A stretch of 64,000 nucleotides of DNA from Sinotaia quadrata (taxonomy: Eukaryota > Mollusca > Gastropoda > Architaenioglossa > Viviparidae): the NCBI GenBank assembly GCA_028829895.1, contig CM054180.1:89343135-89407134 (forward strand), in the 5' to 3' direction. The translations under genes and the position numbers were made by a program. This document shows positions 25,039 through 37,138 of the stretch, in pieces. Position 1 is the first letter of the stretch; each line of letters starts with the position of its first letter. The notes beneath the pieces are model-generated. The model ran no database searches, was not told where the DNA came from, and worked only from the letters and a program-made list of their open reading frames with translations.

Positions 25039-25744
25039 AGACATTTATAAACTTGACAATTTTTTATAAACTTATAAGCTATTTTAATTTATTTTTAAAA
25101 TCAACTAAATGATAGCATTTTCCCCATTATATAACCAAATGTTAACAATAATAAAATACAAATTTAACGAAAGGAAGAGACTAAAACAGTTTCATACCCA
25201 GCCATAAAGGGTTCATAATTCTTAAGCAGTTACAAGGGTAAAACCAACTATGTGTTTTAAATTTCTTAAACATCTTTAACTCAAATTCTTTTAGTGAAAT
25301 ATACCTTAATTTGAACTTGTCAATAGATTTTAAGTGCTGTAGTTAATAATAAAAACTTTGAAAATAGCTCTATCAGGCTCATTTTGTAATGATCTTGATT
25401 AAAATATCTCACTTTGTTTTGCCCATAAAACTATGCAGAAAGTAGATATGCATTTGTACTATTTTTTTTTGTTGAAACAATTTTTAAACAGTAAATTAAA
25501 AAACATTTCAAATTAAATATTGTCTCTGTTTGAAACTATTAAATGGCAGAATCATTATCTTATTATACCATTTAGAAGTACCTGTATTAACATTTTAAAT
25601 AAATTATCTAATTAGCATTCATAACACAAAAAAAAATATTGTTTTTACAAAGTGGGTCTTGTGTATGCATATTCTTTAAAATCTCATGAGAAGTGTCAAT
25701 GACATAAGGAGAATTTGAAAGTAAGGAACATTTATATTATAAAT

Positions 25745-26085
25745 AGAAGTTATTATACAATGAAACATTCAACAGTATATGATACATTGGTAGGTCAAAC
25801 TCAAGTGGATAAACTAGAACAGATGACCAAGTTAATTAAGAAGCAATAAGGAGTATTTACTTCCTATAAGAAAAACTCTGAACTTGTAACAAAGCTTAGC
25901 TTCAAAATCTGTGAATCAATCGCAAAACATGGGAACACCTTTAGTGATGGAGAATTCATTAAAAGATGCTTGGGCATATCTAGCAATTTTTCTACTATTG
26001 GCTTGATGTCATCAGTCGGAAAACCAGCATTGGTAGTTGTAATGGAGTCAAGGCCAAAAGTTATACTTGATCTCCTAAACCATAA
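25745..26085 (+). pseudogene. hAT transposase fragment, related to the 52-kb copy
   Basis: Frames read KHSTVYDTLVGQTQVDKLEQ, KNSELVTKLSFKICESIA, then TFSDGEFIKRCLGIS. The DNA from 25757 to about 25985 is closely similar to 52512-52740, with a short indel. Only the part just after the BED-finger region is present; 26086-26399 is unassigned. Confidence 0.8.
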
Positions 26086-26399
26086 TTAGTCTTATTGCCA
26101 TGTTAAGCTTTTGTTGAAAACTGCGTCAAATGCAGACAGCATCAGAGCAGTGATGTAATCATTATGCTCTGATGCATGCACTGTACTCAGTCAAACGAGA
26201 GCTCGCACAATAACCGATGCTTGAACCATAGATTCTGTGAATCACTCAAGAAAACCTGCTGTACTAAGGCAAGGTAATAACACATCGAATTCTTAAGATA
26301 CTTATTCTGTATTTTATTAAGAATGTTGATTGTGTGAATTTTGCATATCTATTGTGTTTTAAACTAGTATTATTATTATTTAGTATTATTGCTATTTTC

Positions 26400-27330
26400 T
26401 CCTGACATGTGGCCAGATAATAGAGTGGCTAGATTTTAGGTATTTGCACCTCTACATGATTGTTGGATTGTGGAACGATAATTTATCTTTATTGTATAAA
26501 GATTGAGGAACATTAAATTTATCTTTTTGGAAGCCAATTAACTGAATTGTACTTGTGGAATGCTTGTGCGCATTGAAGTATTTTTGCAGATAATAATTTA
26601 ACACACTTGCTGTGTAAAATGCTTTATCGTAATTGTAGCACACATGTGCGTGATTTTAAATTGTATCACTCGTTTCATATATTTTACCTTCCATTGTAAA
26701 ATATAATTGCTTTGTTTGTAATGATCTAATCTCTTGCGTGGGATATGTTGCATTGTAATTGTAACATGCATGAGCGGATTTTGGATTGTAACTTATTTTA
26801 TCTTTTTCTGTAAAATATGATTGAAGGTCGGCTTGTAAATAGGCTACGCTATTGTCTATGCCACATGTACGGACCATCGAATCAATAAGAGTTGTCGCTC
26901 ATCAAACGAATTTTATTTTCAGAGCGGGTTTTTGTGGCCTTTGGCTTTTATCTTGAGTCCGAAGCATATTGGAGCTTCATGGAGATTTTGTGGAGACCCT
27001 GTGTGAGCATTCAATGTGCCTAGACTTAACCATACACACACGGAGGGGGGCCTTACATCTGTCAGGAAAGCTGAGCTATGTAACAGCTGTCAATCTGGCC
27101 AACGACGTACTGTCAACGCAAGATGCTGTCAAAGCTGATGGACTTATGGGAGTTAAGTAATAGATCAATAAACTCTGAACTCAAACCAGTGATCTTGTGA
27201 TCTGTGGTACCAAAGACAATGATCTTGTGGTCCGTGTGGCACCAAGGACAATAGCTAGTCCTAAGACCTATGTATTGGGAACCGATGTATAGAATTACCT
27301 TCTTTTTGCTAATTGTTAATTAATAAATAT
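26400..27330 (+). mobile_element. LTR-like or retroelement-derived block
   Basis: Contains 'aatcaataagagttgtcgctcat' followed by 'ttttattttcagagcgggttt' near 26880-26930. This junction is matched in reverse at 31030-31090 and in part at 22080. Further on, an aataaa at about 27167 is followed by a tandem 'tgatcttgtg.tc.gtg..accaaagacaa' (27187-27255). The minus strand has two adjoining frames (26877-26452) with related Tyr/Asn-rich sequence. No polymerase domain; class uncertain. Confidence 0.4.
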
Positions 27331-27496
27331 TTTTATTGTTATCTCATTACAGTAGTTGGCTAATTATTGCAAGGAAGACCAATAGGGACTGGGTTGGGGG
27401 TATAGAGTCAAGACAAATGATTGAATGCATAATTCTTTGTTAAATAGGTTTGCCTGTCTAAATTTGGTATCCAAACTACGGAAGTAATTTAGGGGC

Positions 27497-27620
27497 TGAA
27501 GGGTAGATCTTGGCAACAAGTCTGTTGTCAGCATAGGTGAATGTTAAATAAATAATCTAAAATCCTCATGCTGAGACAGGGTCTTAAAACAAATGCTGGA
27601 ATGTTACAGTAGTATCAGGT
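27497..27620 (+). repeat. Short interspersed repeat, plus copy
   Basis: Contains 'ctgaagggta', 'agtctgtt' and 'cagggtcttaaaacaaatgctggaatgttac'. An inverted copy lies at 30320-30425. The flanking intron (27331-28623) shows nothing else. Confidence 0.65.
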
Positions 27621-28623
27621 TTCCGAATCTGACAGTGATAATTAAGTGTCTTCATAACCTTGACTCACAGCAATGCTGACTGAGCAATCATTCTCTAAGC
27701 TGGAAAAAATTCACATTGACTTAAGAAAGAATGAATGATGACACAGTGACATTCTTTTTGCAGTGCAAAATAAACAATAACATTTATTGATTTAATGTCT
27801 TCATTAAAAATGCTAAATACACGTCTCACATGTAATGCAATCCACTCCAAGCCTCAAAATTGATTTTTGAGATGAAATATTCATGTAAATATTGTACTGT
27901 TTGCTGTGTTGTGAATATTTTTAGTTTTAAAACTTGTAAGATGAGATAGGATTAATACATTTTGGGCAATTTTTAAAAAAAACTTTTGTATGGTTTTTCT
28001 GGGTTGATGTACAGGTATTCATTCCTCTCCAGGGGCTGACACCTCTGTTGATTGTAATAATTCAGATGAATGATTATTAAGAAGAATTGTTATAATTTAT
28101 CTAACTCTATATTGACATACTTACCGTACCATATATTTCATAATTGGTAAGCAGATGAATTAATCTTATTGTTGCTTTTCTATAACTATTTTATGTGCAT
28201 ATTAATTTTATATGAAACAGAATTAGTAGGGAGAGGGGGCTGCTATAAAAGTATTTAAAATCAGACAGATCAATACCTGCAATACTGAGTCTCCTATAGT
28301 AGGTCATTTCATGTGTGGAACTGTAACTGCTTAACACTAGTGACAGAGACCAGTGATAAAGATTTAATTTAAGATCTGCCAATGCTTCAAATTACCAAAC
28401 AGTGATATTATTTTTAATGATAATGAAGACAAAATGTGGGCCATAAGAGGAGTATACATCAAGTGATGATGAAGTTTAACTTTAGACTGTATGTCAACCT
28501 TAATCAATAATATAAATTTTCAGGCATAAGTTTCTGTTGTAATAGACAACAATGCTAGACATTGCAATAATGCATAGAAACTAAAATGGGTTAACAAAAA
28601 ACCAAACTAGTGATGTTACTCAC

Positions 28624-28746
28624 TTCCACCACCTCCATCTGGTCGCATCAGCTTAAAGCTGCGGTTGTGTCGAAAACTCAAATTGTGTCCAGATCCTCGA
28701 CGAAAATGTCTAAGCAATTTCTGGCGACCTTGAGCTAATCGGCGAT
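28624..28746 (-). CDS. unc80: unc-80 exon 8 of window: Arg-rich linker
   Basis: 123 nt, phase 1 at both ends. The acceptor is gtttgcag and the donor is a|gtgagt. It encodes NRRLAQGRQKLLRHFRRGSG, then HNLSFRHNRSFKLMRPDGGG. It is strongly basic with the kinase-type motif RRGS and two more Ser in basic context, fitting the Arg/Lys/Ser-rich region that vertebrate UNC80 has between its RKISF segment and its Cys/His segment. Direct sequence match is weaker than for neighbours. Support comes from clean splice sites, phase at both junctions and composition unlike the AT-rich surroundings. Confidence 0.85.
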
Positions 28747-30319
28747 CTGCAAACATGCAGAGAAAAGTAAACATTTATTTATAGCCAAGCAAAATCAACT
28801 AAAACAGAATATTAAAATATGTTCATTTAAAAAACAAACACAAAGAATGCATTATTAAGCAATAAGTACAATGTGATGTAATGTACGCTGTAATTAGCAA
28901 TACACAATAAAAACATCTGCAAGGTCACACATTTTGGTTCACTGATTTTACAATAATATTAATTTTATTCATTTCCTTGGTTACTATATCTGACAGATAT
29001 GCAAGGATGCACACCTATTGTTGTTGAAAGCCTGGATATTCATGTAAACAGGGTGTTGGATTACTGAATGATTCTCTCATGTGGAATGACTTCACTGAAC
29101 ATGAGAAATATCTTGAATTTTTATTGTAATGCCAAGTTCTTTCTGACATTTTTATCAACTAATGTATAATTTTCTTTAAAATATTCAAGGTCAAGCAGAA
29201 AAAATCCTTTACAGGGACATATTCTAGTGATTAAAATTAAAATCTGATGATCAATACAGTGCCAATATGATGAACAAGTCCAATATAGCTGATTTTTTCC
29301 TTCAGTGGTAAATAGATCACTGTTTCTCCAAACTGAGCATAAAAATGAGGCACATGTTTTTGACTTGAGTTAAGGGGCCAATTAAAAATATGTATGTATG
29401 TGTATTTAGTGTGGTAAGATTCTGACAGACACATGAGAACTTTGACCAATTGATTAATGTCTTTCATTTCGCTGCTCACTCTGAATGGTGGACAGAAACA
29501 CCTGCTGTGTTTTAAGTTATTGTTTGCTTCTTCCTGAGCATAAATAGTGAATACTCACAAGTTAAATGCATATAAGATGTGACTATACTGTAATATGCTA
29601 GCTTGTATATCAAGTGTTGGAAAATGGTGGCAACATGACATTATTTGTAAGGAAATGTTTGTAAGACAATATGACAGACTCTTCTGTTATCCAAAGTTAA
29701 TTAAGAGAAATTATTAGATGGTAGAAATCAAATCACAGTAAAAATGTCAAGTTTTTCAAAGTCTTGAAATATTTGGTTTGCTAATTTGAAAATAAAGGTC
29801 ATGAAGATAAATTGCTTGATTGTGGCTTTTACAATTGCTGCCATGTGTTGATTTTGCAGACAGGAATGAATGTTTCAGGAATAGTTTCAGATCAATTAGC
29901 AAGTTACTGAACTTACTGGGTGCAGCTTTCATGTTCTTTAAAAAGCACACCTGTCTCAGAACTTCAAACCAAAAAGAACACCTGTCTCAGAATTTCAAAC
30001 CAAAAATTAAACAAGCATAAATAAACAAATATATACATTTTTAAAGAAAGAAACTGACACTCAGGAATTTGGGGCACATAAATTGTTCATTGTAAATGCA
30101 CATGATCCAGTGCGACTCAGTGAGTTGTACCTCAACTTCAAACTATAACCACAGCTGGTGAATAGGACCTCAACTTAGAACAAGACAGCATTGGGAGTGA
30201 TTAGTGTGCATTTCAATTCTGATAAATAGGCCAGTGTATTTTTAAATAGATGTCCTGTTTTAGTGGACAATATACAATATGCATTCCAATCTTAAAGTCT
30301 GTAAAAGAATTATCATGCT
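28747..30319. other. unc-80 intron (exon 7 to 8), proximal part
   Basis: AT-rich. A small direct repeat ('cacctgtctcaga.cttcaaaccaaaaa') lies at 29947-30006. No gene. Confidence 0.6.
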
Positions 30320-30425
30320 CAAGGCTGGTTGTTACATTCCAGCATTTATTTTAAGACCCTGCTTCAGAATTATCCCACCTTATTCTGAACAGACTGGATG
30401 CCCTCCAATTTACCCTTCAGTCTCA
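30320..30425 (-). repeat. Short interspersed repeat, inverted copy
   Basis: The reverse complement reads 'cagggtcttaaaataaatgctggaatgtaac' and 'ctgaagggta', as at 27497-27620. Confidence 0.65.
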
Positions 30426-31085
30426 ATAAAATTTAAATACTCTTAGTTAAAGCCAATGAATTTTACAGACAGGCAAACTGGTGTACAAAGCATGAACTGG
30501 GAATAAATTATAACTAAGTATGCATTCAATCTTCCTTTCACAACTCTATTGCCCCCACCCAGCTCTTTTGGTCTATCTTGCATAAATAGTCAACTAAGAT
30601 AATTGGTAGACAAATAACAAGAATTTAATAAAAGTTTAACAAGTAACAAAGTATTTAGAGATTCACAATGATACTAGGTCTCATATACTATGCTAATTAT
30701 TTGATACACAAGATTGCAAATGTTCCATATACAGTTCAAGTTTACCAGACTCTGGCACTTAGCTGGTCATCCTTATTGCGATGAAACGACGCATGCTGAA
30801 TCCCAAACTGTCATAGTTGGTTACAGGAGACGCGATCTGTCAGTTTCTGTTCAACACTTCGCACATCGTTACCCCTCGTCTGAGTTGTCCAAAACTTGCT
30901 CACGACCAAGTCAGCAAGTTGAGCAAAATGGGCACAAAATTGCATAGAACACTTGCCAAGTGACAAGCAGTAAAAATGACAAGAAGTGTCGACATAGACA
31001 TAGGAAACATTGATATGAACGAAAACTCGTAGACAAAGTCGTAGACCCGCTCTGGAAATAAATGAATTCCTATGAGCGATAGCTC

Positions 31086-32125
31086 TTTGTCATGATAATG
31101 GGGGAATATTAAAAAAAAATTTTCTCTCCCTCTAAGTATTTTCTAACTCTAAACTATTAACGAAACAGCTACATTAATTAAAAGAGGGACAGGGGCGAAA
31201 ATGACCATTTTGTCAACAACATGAAAACTAAGTCGGAAACACTAGCCTTAAGTTCGTGCTGGAGAATGGAAAAAGTATAATTAACTTGAGGGAGAACCGG
31301 TGGCTGACCCTCTGTGGTCAGGACCCACGCCCATAAATCTGTGTCAGTATAGAGTACATGGCAGCCAGGGAGATGCCAATTTTGTCTGTGAGAGGGCAGG
31401 CTCTGAGTTTTGAAATGTAAGATCTTTTTAAGAATCACCACTATAAGATGTTTGGTAGTTTAAGTTGGTATTGTTTTATGAAATTACTATTGAAATAGAA
31501 TTTGAGTTATTGGAAAGTTAAGATTTATATTACTACAGTTAAATGTGTTGGTTGATGTGTACAACCATTTCTTGCTGTGATTAATGTACGGCTTGCCAGG
31601 TGGCCATGAGTTGCCATAGTAACTGTAGTTTTAAAATAAAATAGGAGTAGGACTGTTGCTCTGAGATGTAGTTCAGCATGCTCTGAGAGTTAGCTAGGTA
31701 GGGCAAATGGAGATGTAAATCACAGGTGCCAACTGGGAACTTGATACTTGGCAGTAATAGAAAGTGGATGGCCAGAGTGGTCAGAATATTCGTCAGCACG
31801 TCCAGTGCGGTGCTGGTTGTACAGGGCAGTGCTGGATGGGGGTACCATGTGTGCTGGAGGGGGTGTGTTCTAATCAGCTCAGTGAAAACGATGTACAAGA
31901 ACTTTGTGTATAAAAAGGGATGACAGAGGCAGGATGGACGAGAAACCTCGAGGATGTAGCATTTTGTAGAGGGGTGGAAATACACCTCTGTTAGAGTTTC
32001 TCCCTGCTTTTTTGGATCAGGAACTTTCTACGACGCTGGGAGACAAACAGCTGGAGAGTTCTTGGACACTGCAACAGAGTGCCAGATGTCTACCAGGTGT
32101 ATTTGAAGGCGCGCCATTCAAGGCT
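31086..32125 (+). repeat. Left arm of about 1-kb inverted repeat
   Basis: Reverse-complement match to 36150-37138 along its length. Shared stretches include 'attaacgaaacagc', 'aaaatgaccatttngtc', 'aaacactagc', 'gtgctggagg', 'gatgtacaagaactttg', 'gtagaggggtgga', 'gagtttctccctgctttttt' and 'gaaggcgcgccat'. A TATA-like 'gtataaaaaggg' near 31909 may be a promoter of the element. The outer flank (30740-31085) continues in a retroelement-like way through 'cagagcgggtctacg' read in reverse. Confidence 0.85.
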
Positions 32126-32607
32126 GTCCAGTCATGCAGAACAGTCATCTGTGGGTTTTTCAAAGACTCTGCAAATACCGCGGGTGATCGATTATTTCCC
32201 AAAGTGATGAATTGGCAGTATAATGTCACCGTGCACAGATATGTTGTAGAGCGAAATATTACATAATAGGTATTATTATTGCTGGAAGCAGTCAGCGGTC
32301 ATGCATGTGGCATGCCACCGAAGAACGGCAAGGTTGGCCGTTACGTAATGAGAAGAGAAGAGACGAGAAATGTGAGAGAAGAGGAGAAACTAAGTTAAGA
32401 GAAGAGACGCGATGAAATGAGAAATTGAAGAGAAGAAGGGAGAAGAGAGAACATAACAAGAGTTGAGAAATTAGGCCTAACGAAGAGCGCAGCGACAGCA
32501 TGAAATTGTAGCAGCCGTCGTAGCAGTGAAGACAGCCATATTTGAGTTCCAAGGAGCGAACCAGTGTTGAGACGTCGACGGTGTTTTTGTGTATCATCAA
32601 AACCCCC

Positions 32608-32967
32608 CAGCACAAGAAGAAAGTGACGATAACTATGTGAGCCCAGCACAAGAAGAAAGTGACGATAGCTATGTGAGCCCAGCACAAGAAGAAAGTGACG
32701 ATAGCTATGTGAGCCCAGCACAAGAAGAAAGTGATGATAACTATGTGAGCCCAGCACAAGAAGAAAGTGATGATAACTATGTGAGCCCAGCACAAGAAGA
32801 AAGTGACGATAACTATGTGAGCCCAGCACAAGGAGAAAGTGACGATAGCTATGTGAGCAGAGAACAAGAAGAAAGTGATGATAACTATGTGAGCAGAGAA
32901 CAAGAATAAAGTAATGATAACTATGTGAGCCCAGCACAAGGAGAAAATGACAATAACTATGTGAGTA
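32608..32967 (+). repeat. 36-bp minisatellite with acidic coding frame
   Basis: Ten tandem copies of a 36-bp unit. In the plus frame beginning at 32589 the units read AQEESDDNYVSP or AQEESDDSYVSP; the frame stops in the ninth copy (gaataa, 32904-32909). No upstream start or splice site was identified that would make this a gene; the preceding 32340-32480 is purine-rich (gagaagagaagagacg). It might be the coding remnant of a retroelement or of a host retrocopy. Confidence 0.9.
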
Positions 32968-34289
32968 AAAGAAAATTCTAATTAGGGTAGGAATCTCAGA
33001 GCACATAAATGTAAACGTAAATGTAAACCTAAACGTAAACCTAAACTTAAAACTAGGGCTTAGAATCTTAATTAAGCATTAAACCTAAAAATTAAAAATA
33101 AACCTTAAGTTTAAATCATTGTTTATAAGTAAAGGATGGCTGTAAGATAAATATAAGAAAATATTGATGGAACTGATTGAAGAGGACTTGCAAGTCAAAT
33201 GACACTGTTTATAGTTGAATTATTGAATTTTGATATGGGAGCAGTGGCTCCAGAACTTTGAAACAGTGATGGTTATTTCCATGTTAAATAATGCTTAACG
33301 TATTTAGAAGTAGTACTGCATGAAGAATCTTGAATTTTGCATTTATTTTATTCATCATTTTTTCTTTCTTTCTTCCCCCTTACCCATGGGTGTGAGTGTG
33401 GATGGCTGACTAACCAACGTGTGAGAGGAAACCCATAGACCAATAAATTTGAATTTATACTCTGACATTGAGGCTTTCTCCTGTCTATGGTTTTGAAAGA
33501 GTGGTTGTTGTTGTTGTTATACGTTGTGTCGTCTGTGCCGTCTACACTTCACCCCTACCCGTATGCAAGCACACATGCAAACATGTCGGCAATACGTAAC
33601 CTACACGCAGAATAAAATTCGAGCCAAACAACCATCTTGGTATTCTGTGTGTGGATTTGTAATAATATCTATGCAAGTCCTATGTGAAGTCGACAAGCCA
33701 CACCCTCCCCTCGTCAGAGAGGAGGTGGGGTGGCGACATTCTTATAGATTCACAATCTTAGTATGTGATGTGAACAATAGCACAGTTATTCCTTGACCAT
33801 TTTAGTATCTTTACGTTTAATAATTTAATATATAATAAAGATACAGTTTCGGTCACGCTCATGCGTGTTACAATTAACGTACGCAAAAGCTTAGAAATAT
33901 TTCAAAAACATTTATACTTTATAAATGAAAACTGAAATAGAAGAAATCAAATACAATTTAAAATTACGTATATGCACGTTACAATTTCAATAATATTATA
34001 CACGCAAATGAATTTTAAAATTGTTACAATAGATTTACAAATGAACGTGCACAAATGTTCTGCCATCACAATTCAGTTATTTTAGTTTATAAATTATTGT
34101 CTTACAATTCGACAATTAATTTAGAGAATGCAATATTCGAAATTAGCCACACTGTTATTCAACCAAGTGTTTAGAGAATTTGCAATAATTCAACAATAAT
34201 AGGCATGTAAATTCAACACAATCACATCTTAAATACAATACAATGGTATTTAAGGAAATCGATGTGTTACCTTGCTCAATAATGACTTT
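32968..34289. other. AT-rich spacer inside the inverted-repeat region
   Basis: 33010-33060 has degenerate 'gtaaacctaaac' repeats of telomere-like look. 33425-33500 holds a short inverted repeat ('aacccatagac' / 'gtctatggttt'). No gene. Confidence 0.4.
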
Positions 34290-34515
34290 ACTGACTCAAT
34301 AGCGGGCCTGGTGATTCAGGGCAATATCACAGATGACTAGACGCTTGCAATCGGTCCGTCGGTTCCCTCATGAATAACGCATTGGCTGCGGCATGTGATA
34401 TATAAAGAGCCGTGTGAATCTAAGACACGAACCTATTAATCGTGTGATGTTTATGGGTATGACCTACAATCAGCTATTGTCCAGAATATTACATAATGGG
34501 GTGAGTTCTCTCTCC
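34290..34515 (+). promoter_or_regulatory. Possible solo LTR-type promoter region
   Basis: A higher-GC block with a TATA-like 'gatatataaagagccgtg' (about 34398), ending 'aatattacataatgggg'. 'aatattacataat' also occurs at the inner edge of the left inverted arm (about 32255). Suggests a related retroelement end; boundaries unproven. Confidence 0.3.
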
Positions 34516-34984
34516 CTCCAGAGTATGATGATTACATCACTCTTATGTAAGAACTGTGTCCATGAAACAAAATAATGAATTTTAAATGAATGCGGGTTAG
34601 GAGGTCAAGTATAATTTGACTCCTGTTACACTGGTATACACTGACATACTAATTATCATGCCCAAAGCAGATATAGTATATCATAAAATGACTTATGCTC
34701 ATTACCATGCTTAATTCTTGTATAGCATTTCATACAAAGAATAGTGCTCATTACCATGCTCAAAGCATGACATATACTGACATACTCTGTCAATATGGTA
34801 AGCAGTTTTTGATAAATACTTGACATTTTTTTTTTGCAAGTAATAGAAAATCATTATGTTAACATTCAATAATAAGTATTGCTAAACTCTTTTAAAAAAA
34901 CACAACAAAAATAAAATATCAATTTAAAAGTAAAAATATGTAAATATCTGGTATAGATGGTATAGATAGATAGACTACAAAAAG

Positions 34985-36050
34985 AAACACTCGATAGCAA
35001 TCTTTATTGACATATCAAAAGCCTTCAACACGGTTTGGCACCCAAAAATACTAATTACAATGCTTCAAATGGGAATAGGAGGGAACATATACAACTATGT
35101 TAAAAATTTCCTTCAGAACAGAATATTCCGAGTGCAAATAAAGCACACTCAATCCACCATTAGACAAATAATCAATGGCACCCCACAGGGAAGTTCTCTC
35201 AGCCCCACCCTCTTCAACATAGCCACACATGACCTAAACAAAATCACCGCAGATACAAAGACACAACTAACACAATTTGCAGACGATTCATCACTATACA
35301 ACTCACACACAAAAATAGAATACTTAATCCAAGATCTCCAATACACCCTAAAAAACCTGGGAGACTGGACAAGTAAATGGGGATTTGACCTTGCACCAGA
35401 CAAAATGACAGCCATAGACTTCACTGATCCAAGAGTCAGAAATTACCCCACACTCAAATTAAAACAATCAAATATTAAATACTCAAAGACTCACACATTT
35501 TTAGGGATCACATTTGATGAAAACATTAATTTCAACCAACACATAGAAAACACCTTAATCAAAACGAACAAAACACTAAACATCCTTAAAACAACAAAAG
35601 GGAAAGACTGGGGGGGCAGACATGCCCACTCTACTAACAGTCACAAGAGCACTAATATACTCAGTCATAGACTATGGAAGCACAACATACACAGCAACCA
35701 ATTAAAATTTAAAAAACTACAAACAATTCAATATAAAGCTCTTAGAATAAGCACAAATGCACTCCCAAACACAAAAAAAAATGAAGAAATATTAAAACAA
35801 ACAGGACATTTAATACTAATAGAAAGAAGACACAAACAAACACTCAAACAATGGGCTAATAGAATACAACATGGGAAAAATCTTCCCACAAATACACATC
35901 TACAAAACAAGAAATGGGATAAAAAGGGATACAACATGCCAAAAGCAACAAGAATTAAAAAAAACAAGTGGACAGAAAATAAGCTACCCTATACCAGCAA
36001 ACTAAGAAATTAATAGAAAAATACAAATTGAACTCACTAAAATTAGAAGA
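34985..36050 (+). pseudogene. Non-LTR reverse transcriptase relic
   Basis: The reading starts IFIDISKAFNTVWHPKIL (RT motif A, F-I-D-x-x-K-A-F). It then shows INGTPQGSSLSPTLFNI (motif B), QLTQFADDSSLY (catalytic FADD, motif C), GFDLAPDKM and KTHTFLGITFDENINFNQHI. The endonuclease domain and the 5' part of RT are missing. A run of six G near 35613 shifts the frame and a second shift near 35695 restores it, so the region after 'TTKGKDW' is broken. It ends with Lys-rich C-terminal sequence near 36013. A Jockey/I-type LINE fragment that inserted between the inverted arms. Confidence 0.9.
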
Positions 36051-36149
36051 TCCCAAAAACCAACCTCAGCCCCCCTGGACAATCAATACACCAAAAGAAC
36101 CCGAGATGACTATCCGTACGATTGGTCCATCTTGATCTGTTGATGGCCC

Positions 36150-37138
36150 TGATGGCGCGCCTTCAAAATACAGCCGGGTAGACATCTGGCACTCTATTGC
36201 AGTGTCCAAGAATTCTCTAGCTGATTGCCTCCCAGCTTCGTAGAGTTTCAAAAAAGCAGGGAGAAACTTAGAGGGTCTTTTCCACCCCTCTACCAAACGC
36301 TACATTCTCGATGTTTCTCTCTGTCTTCGTCATCCCCCTTTATGCGCAAAGTTCTTGTACATCATTTTCACTCAGATGATTAGAACACACACCCTCCAGC
36401 AAACGGTACCCCCATCCAGCACTGCACATATGTGCTCACGAATATTTTGACTGTCCACTTCCATTTAGTGCCAAGTATCGACTTCCAAGTCTGACACCTT
36501 TAATTGACATATTCAATTTGCCTAACTAATAGTTTGATCTAAGAGCAGATCTCAGAGCACGTCCCTATTTTTATTTTGTTTTTAAAACTACAGTTACTAT
36601 AGCGACTCATTGCCACCTGGCAAGCTTATACTAGTCATATCAAGAAAGGGTTGTACACATAAACTAACACATTTAACTATAGTAATATAAATCTTAACTT
36701 TCCAATAACTCAAATTCTATTTCAATAAAGTAATTTCACAATACAATTTCAACTGTAACAACCAAACTTTTATAGTGGTGATTCAAAAACAAGTTACATT
36801 TCAAAACTCAAAACTCAGAGCCTGTCTTCTCATAGACAAAATTAGTGTCTCAGTAGCCCTCATGTACTCCCTTCACTGACACAGATTTATTGCGCTTGGC
36901 AACGCTGACCAGAGGGGTAAACGCATGCGTCCCTTGAAAGTTAATTACATTTTTCCATTCCCAGGCACAACCTAAAGCTAGTGTTTCGGCACTTAGGCTT
37001 CACATTGTCGACCAAATGGTCATTTTGTCCCCTTTCCATGTTTTAATTAATTTGGCTGTTTCGTTAATTGTTAGGGTATGAGGACACTTAGAGAGAGAAA
37101 AAAAATTTTAATAATATTTCCTCATCCACGTGACAGTA
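36150..37138 (-). repeat. Right arm of about 1-kb inverted repeat
   Basis: Reverse complement of 31086-32125, roughly four fifths identical by eye with small indels. On the minus strand a frame (36296-36066) reads KFLPAFLKLYEAGRQSAREF and continues LDTAIECQMS...FEGAP. The same reading is partly broken in the left arm, so the arm may once have been coding; the product is not recognised. Confidence 0.85.

Noticed and set aside
26969..27160. 63-codon plus frame (GTG/ATG start) with ordinary protein-like composition
   Set aside because: Lies in the retroelement-like block, is not recognised, and has no support as a gene.
32292..33006. Two overlapping minus-strand frames of over 200 codons (HSYRHFLLVL-like and AHIVIVTFF-like repeats)
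   Set aside because: Antisense readings of the 36-bp minisatellite; the plus frame gives the more protein-like acidic repeat, and no gene support exists for either.
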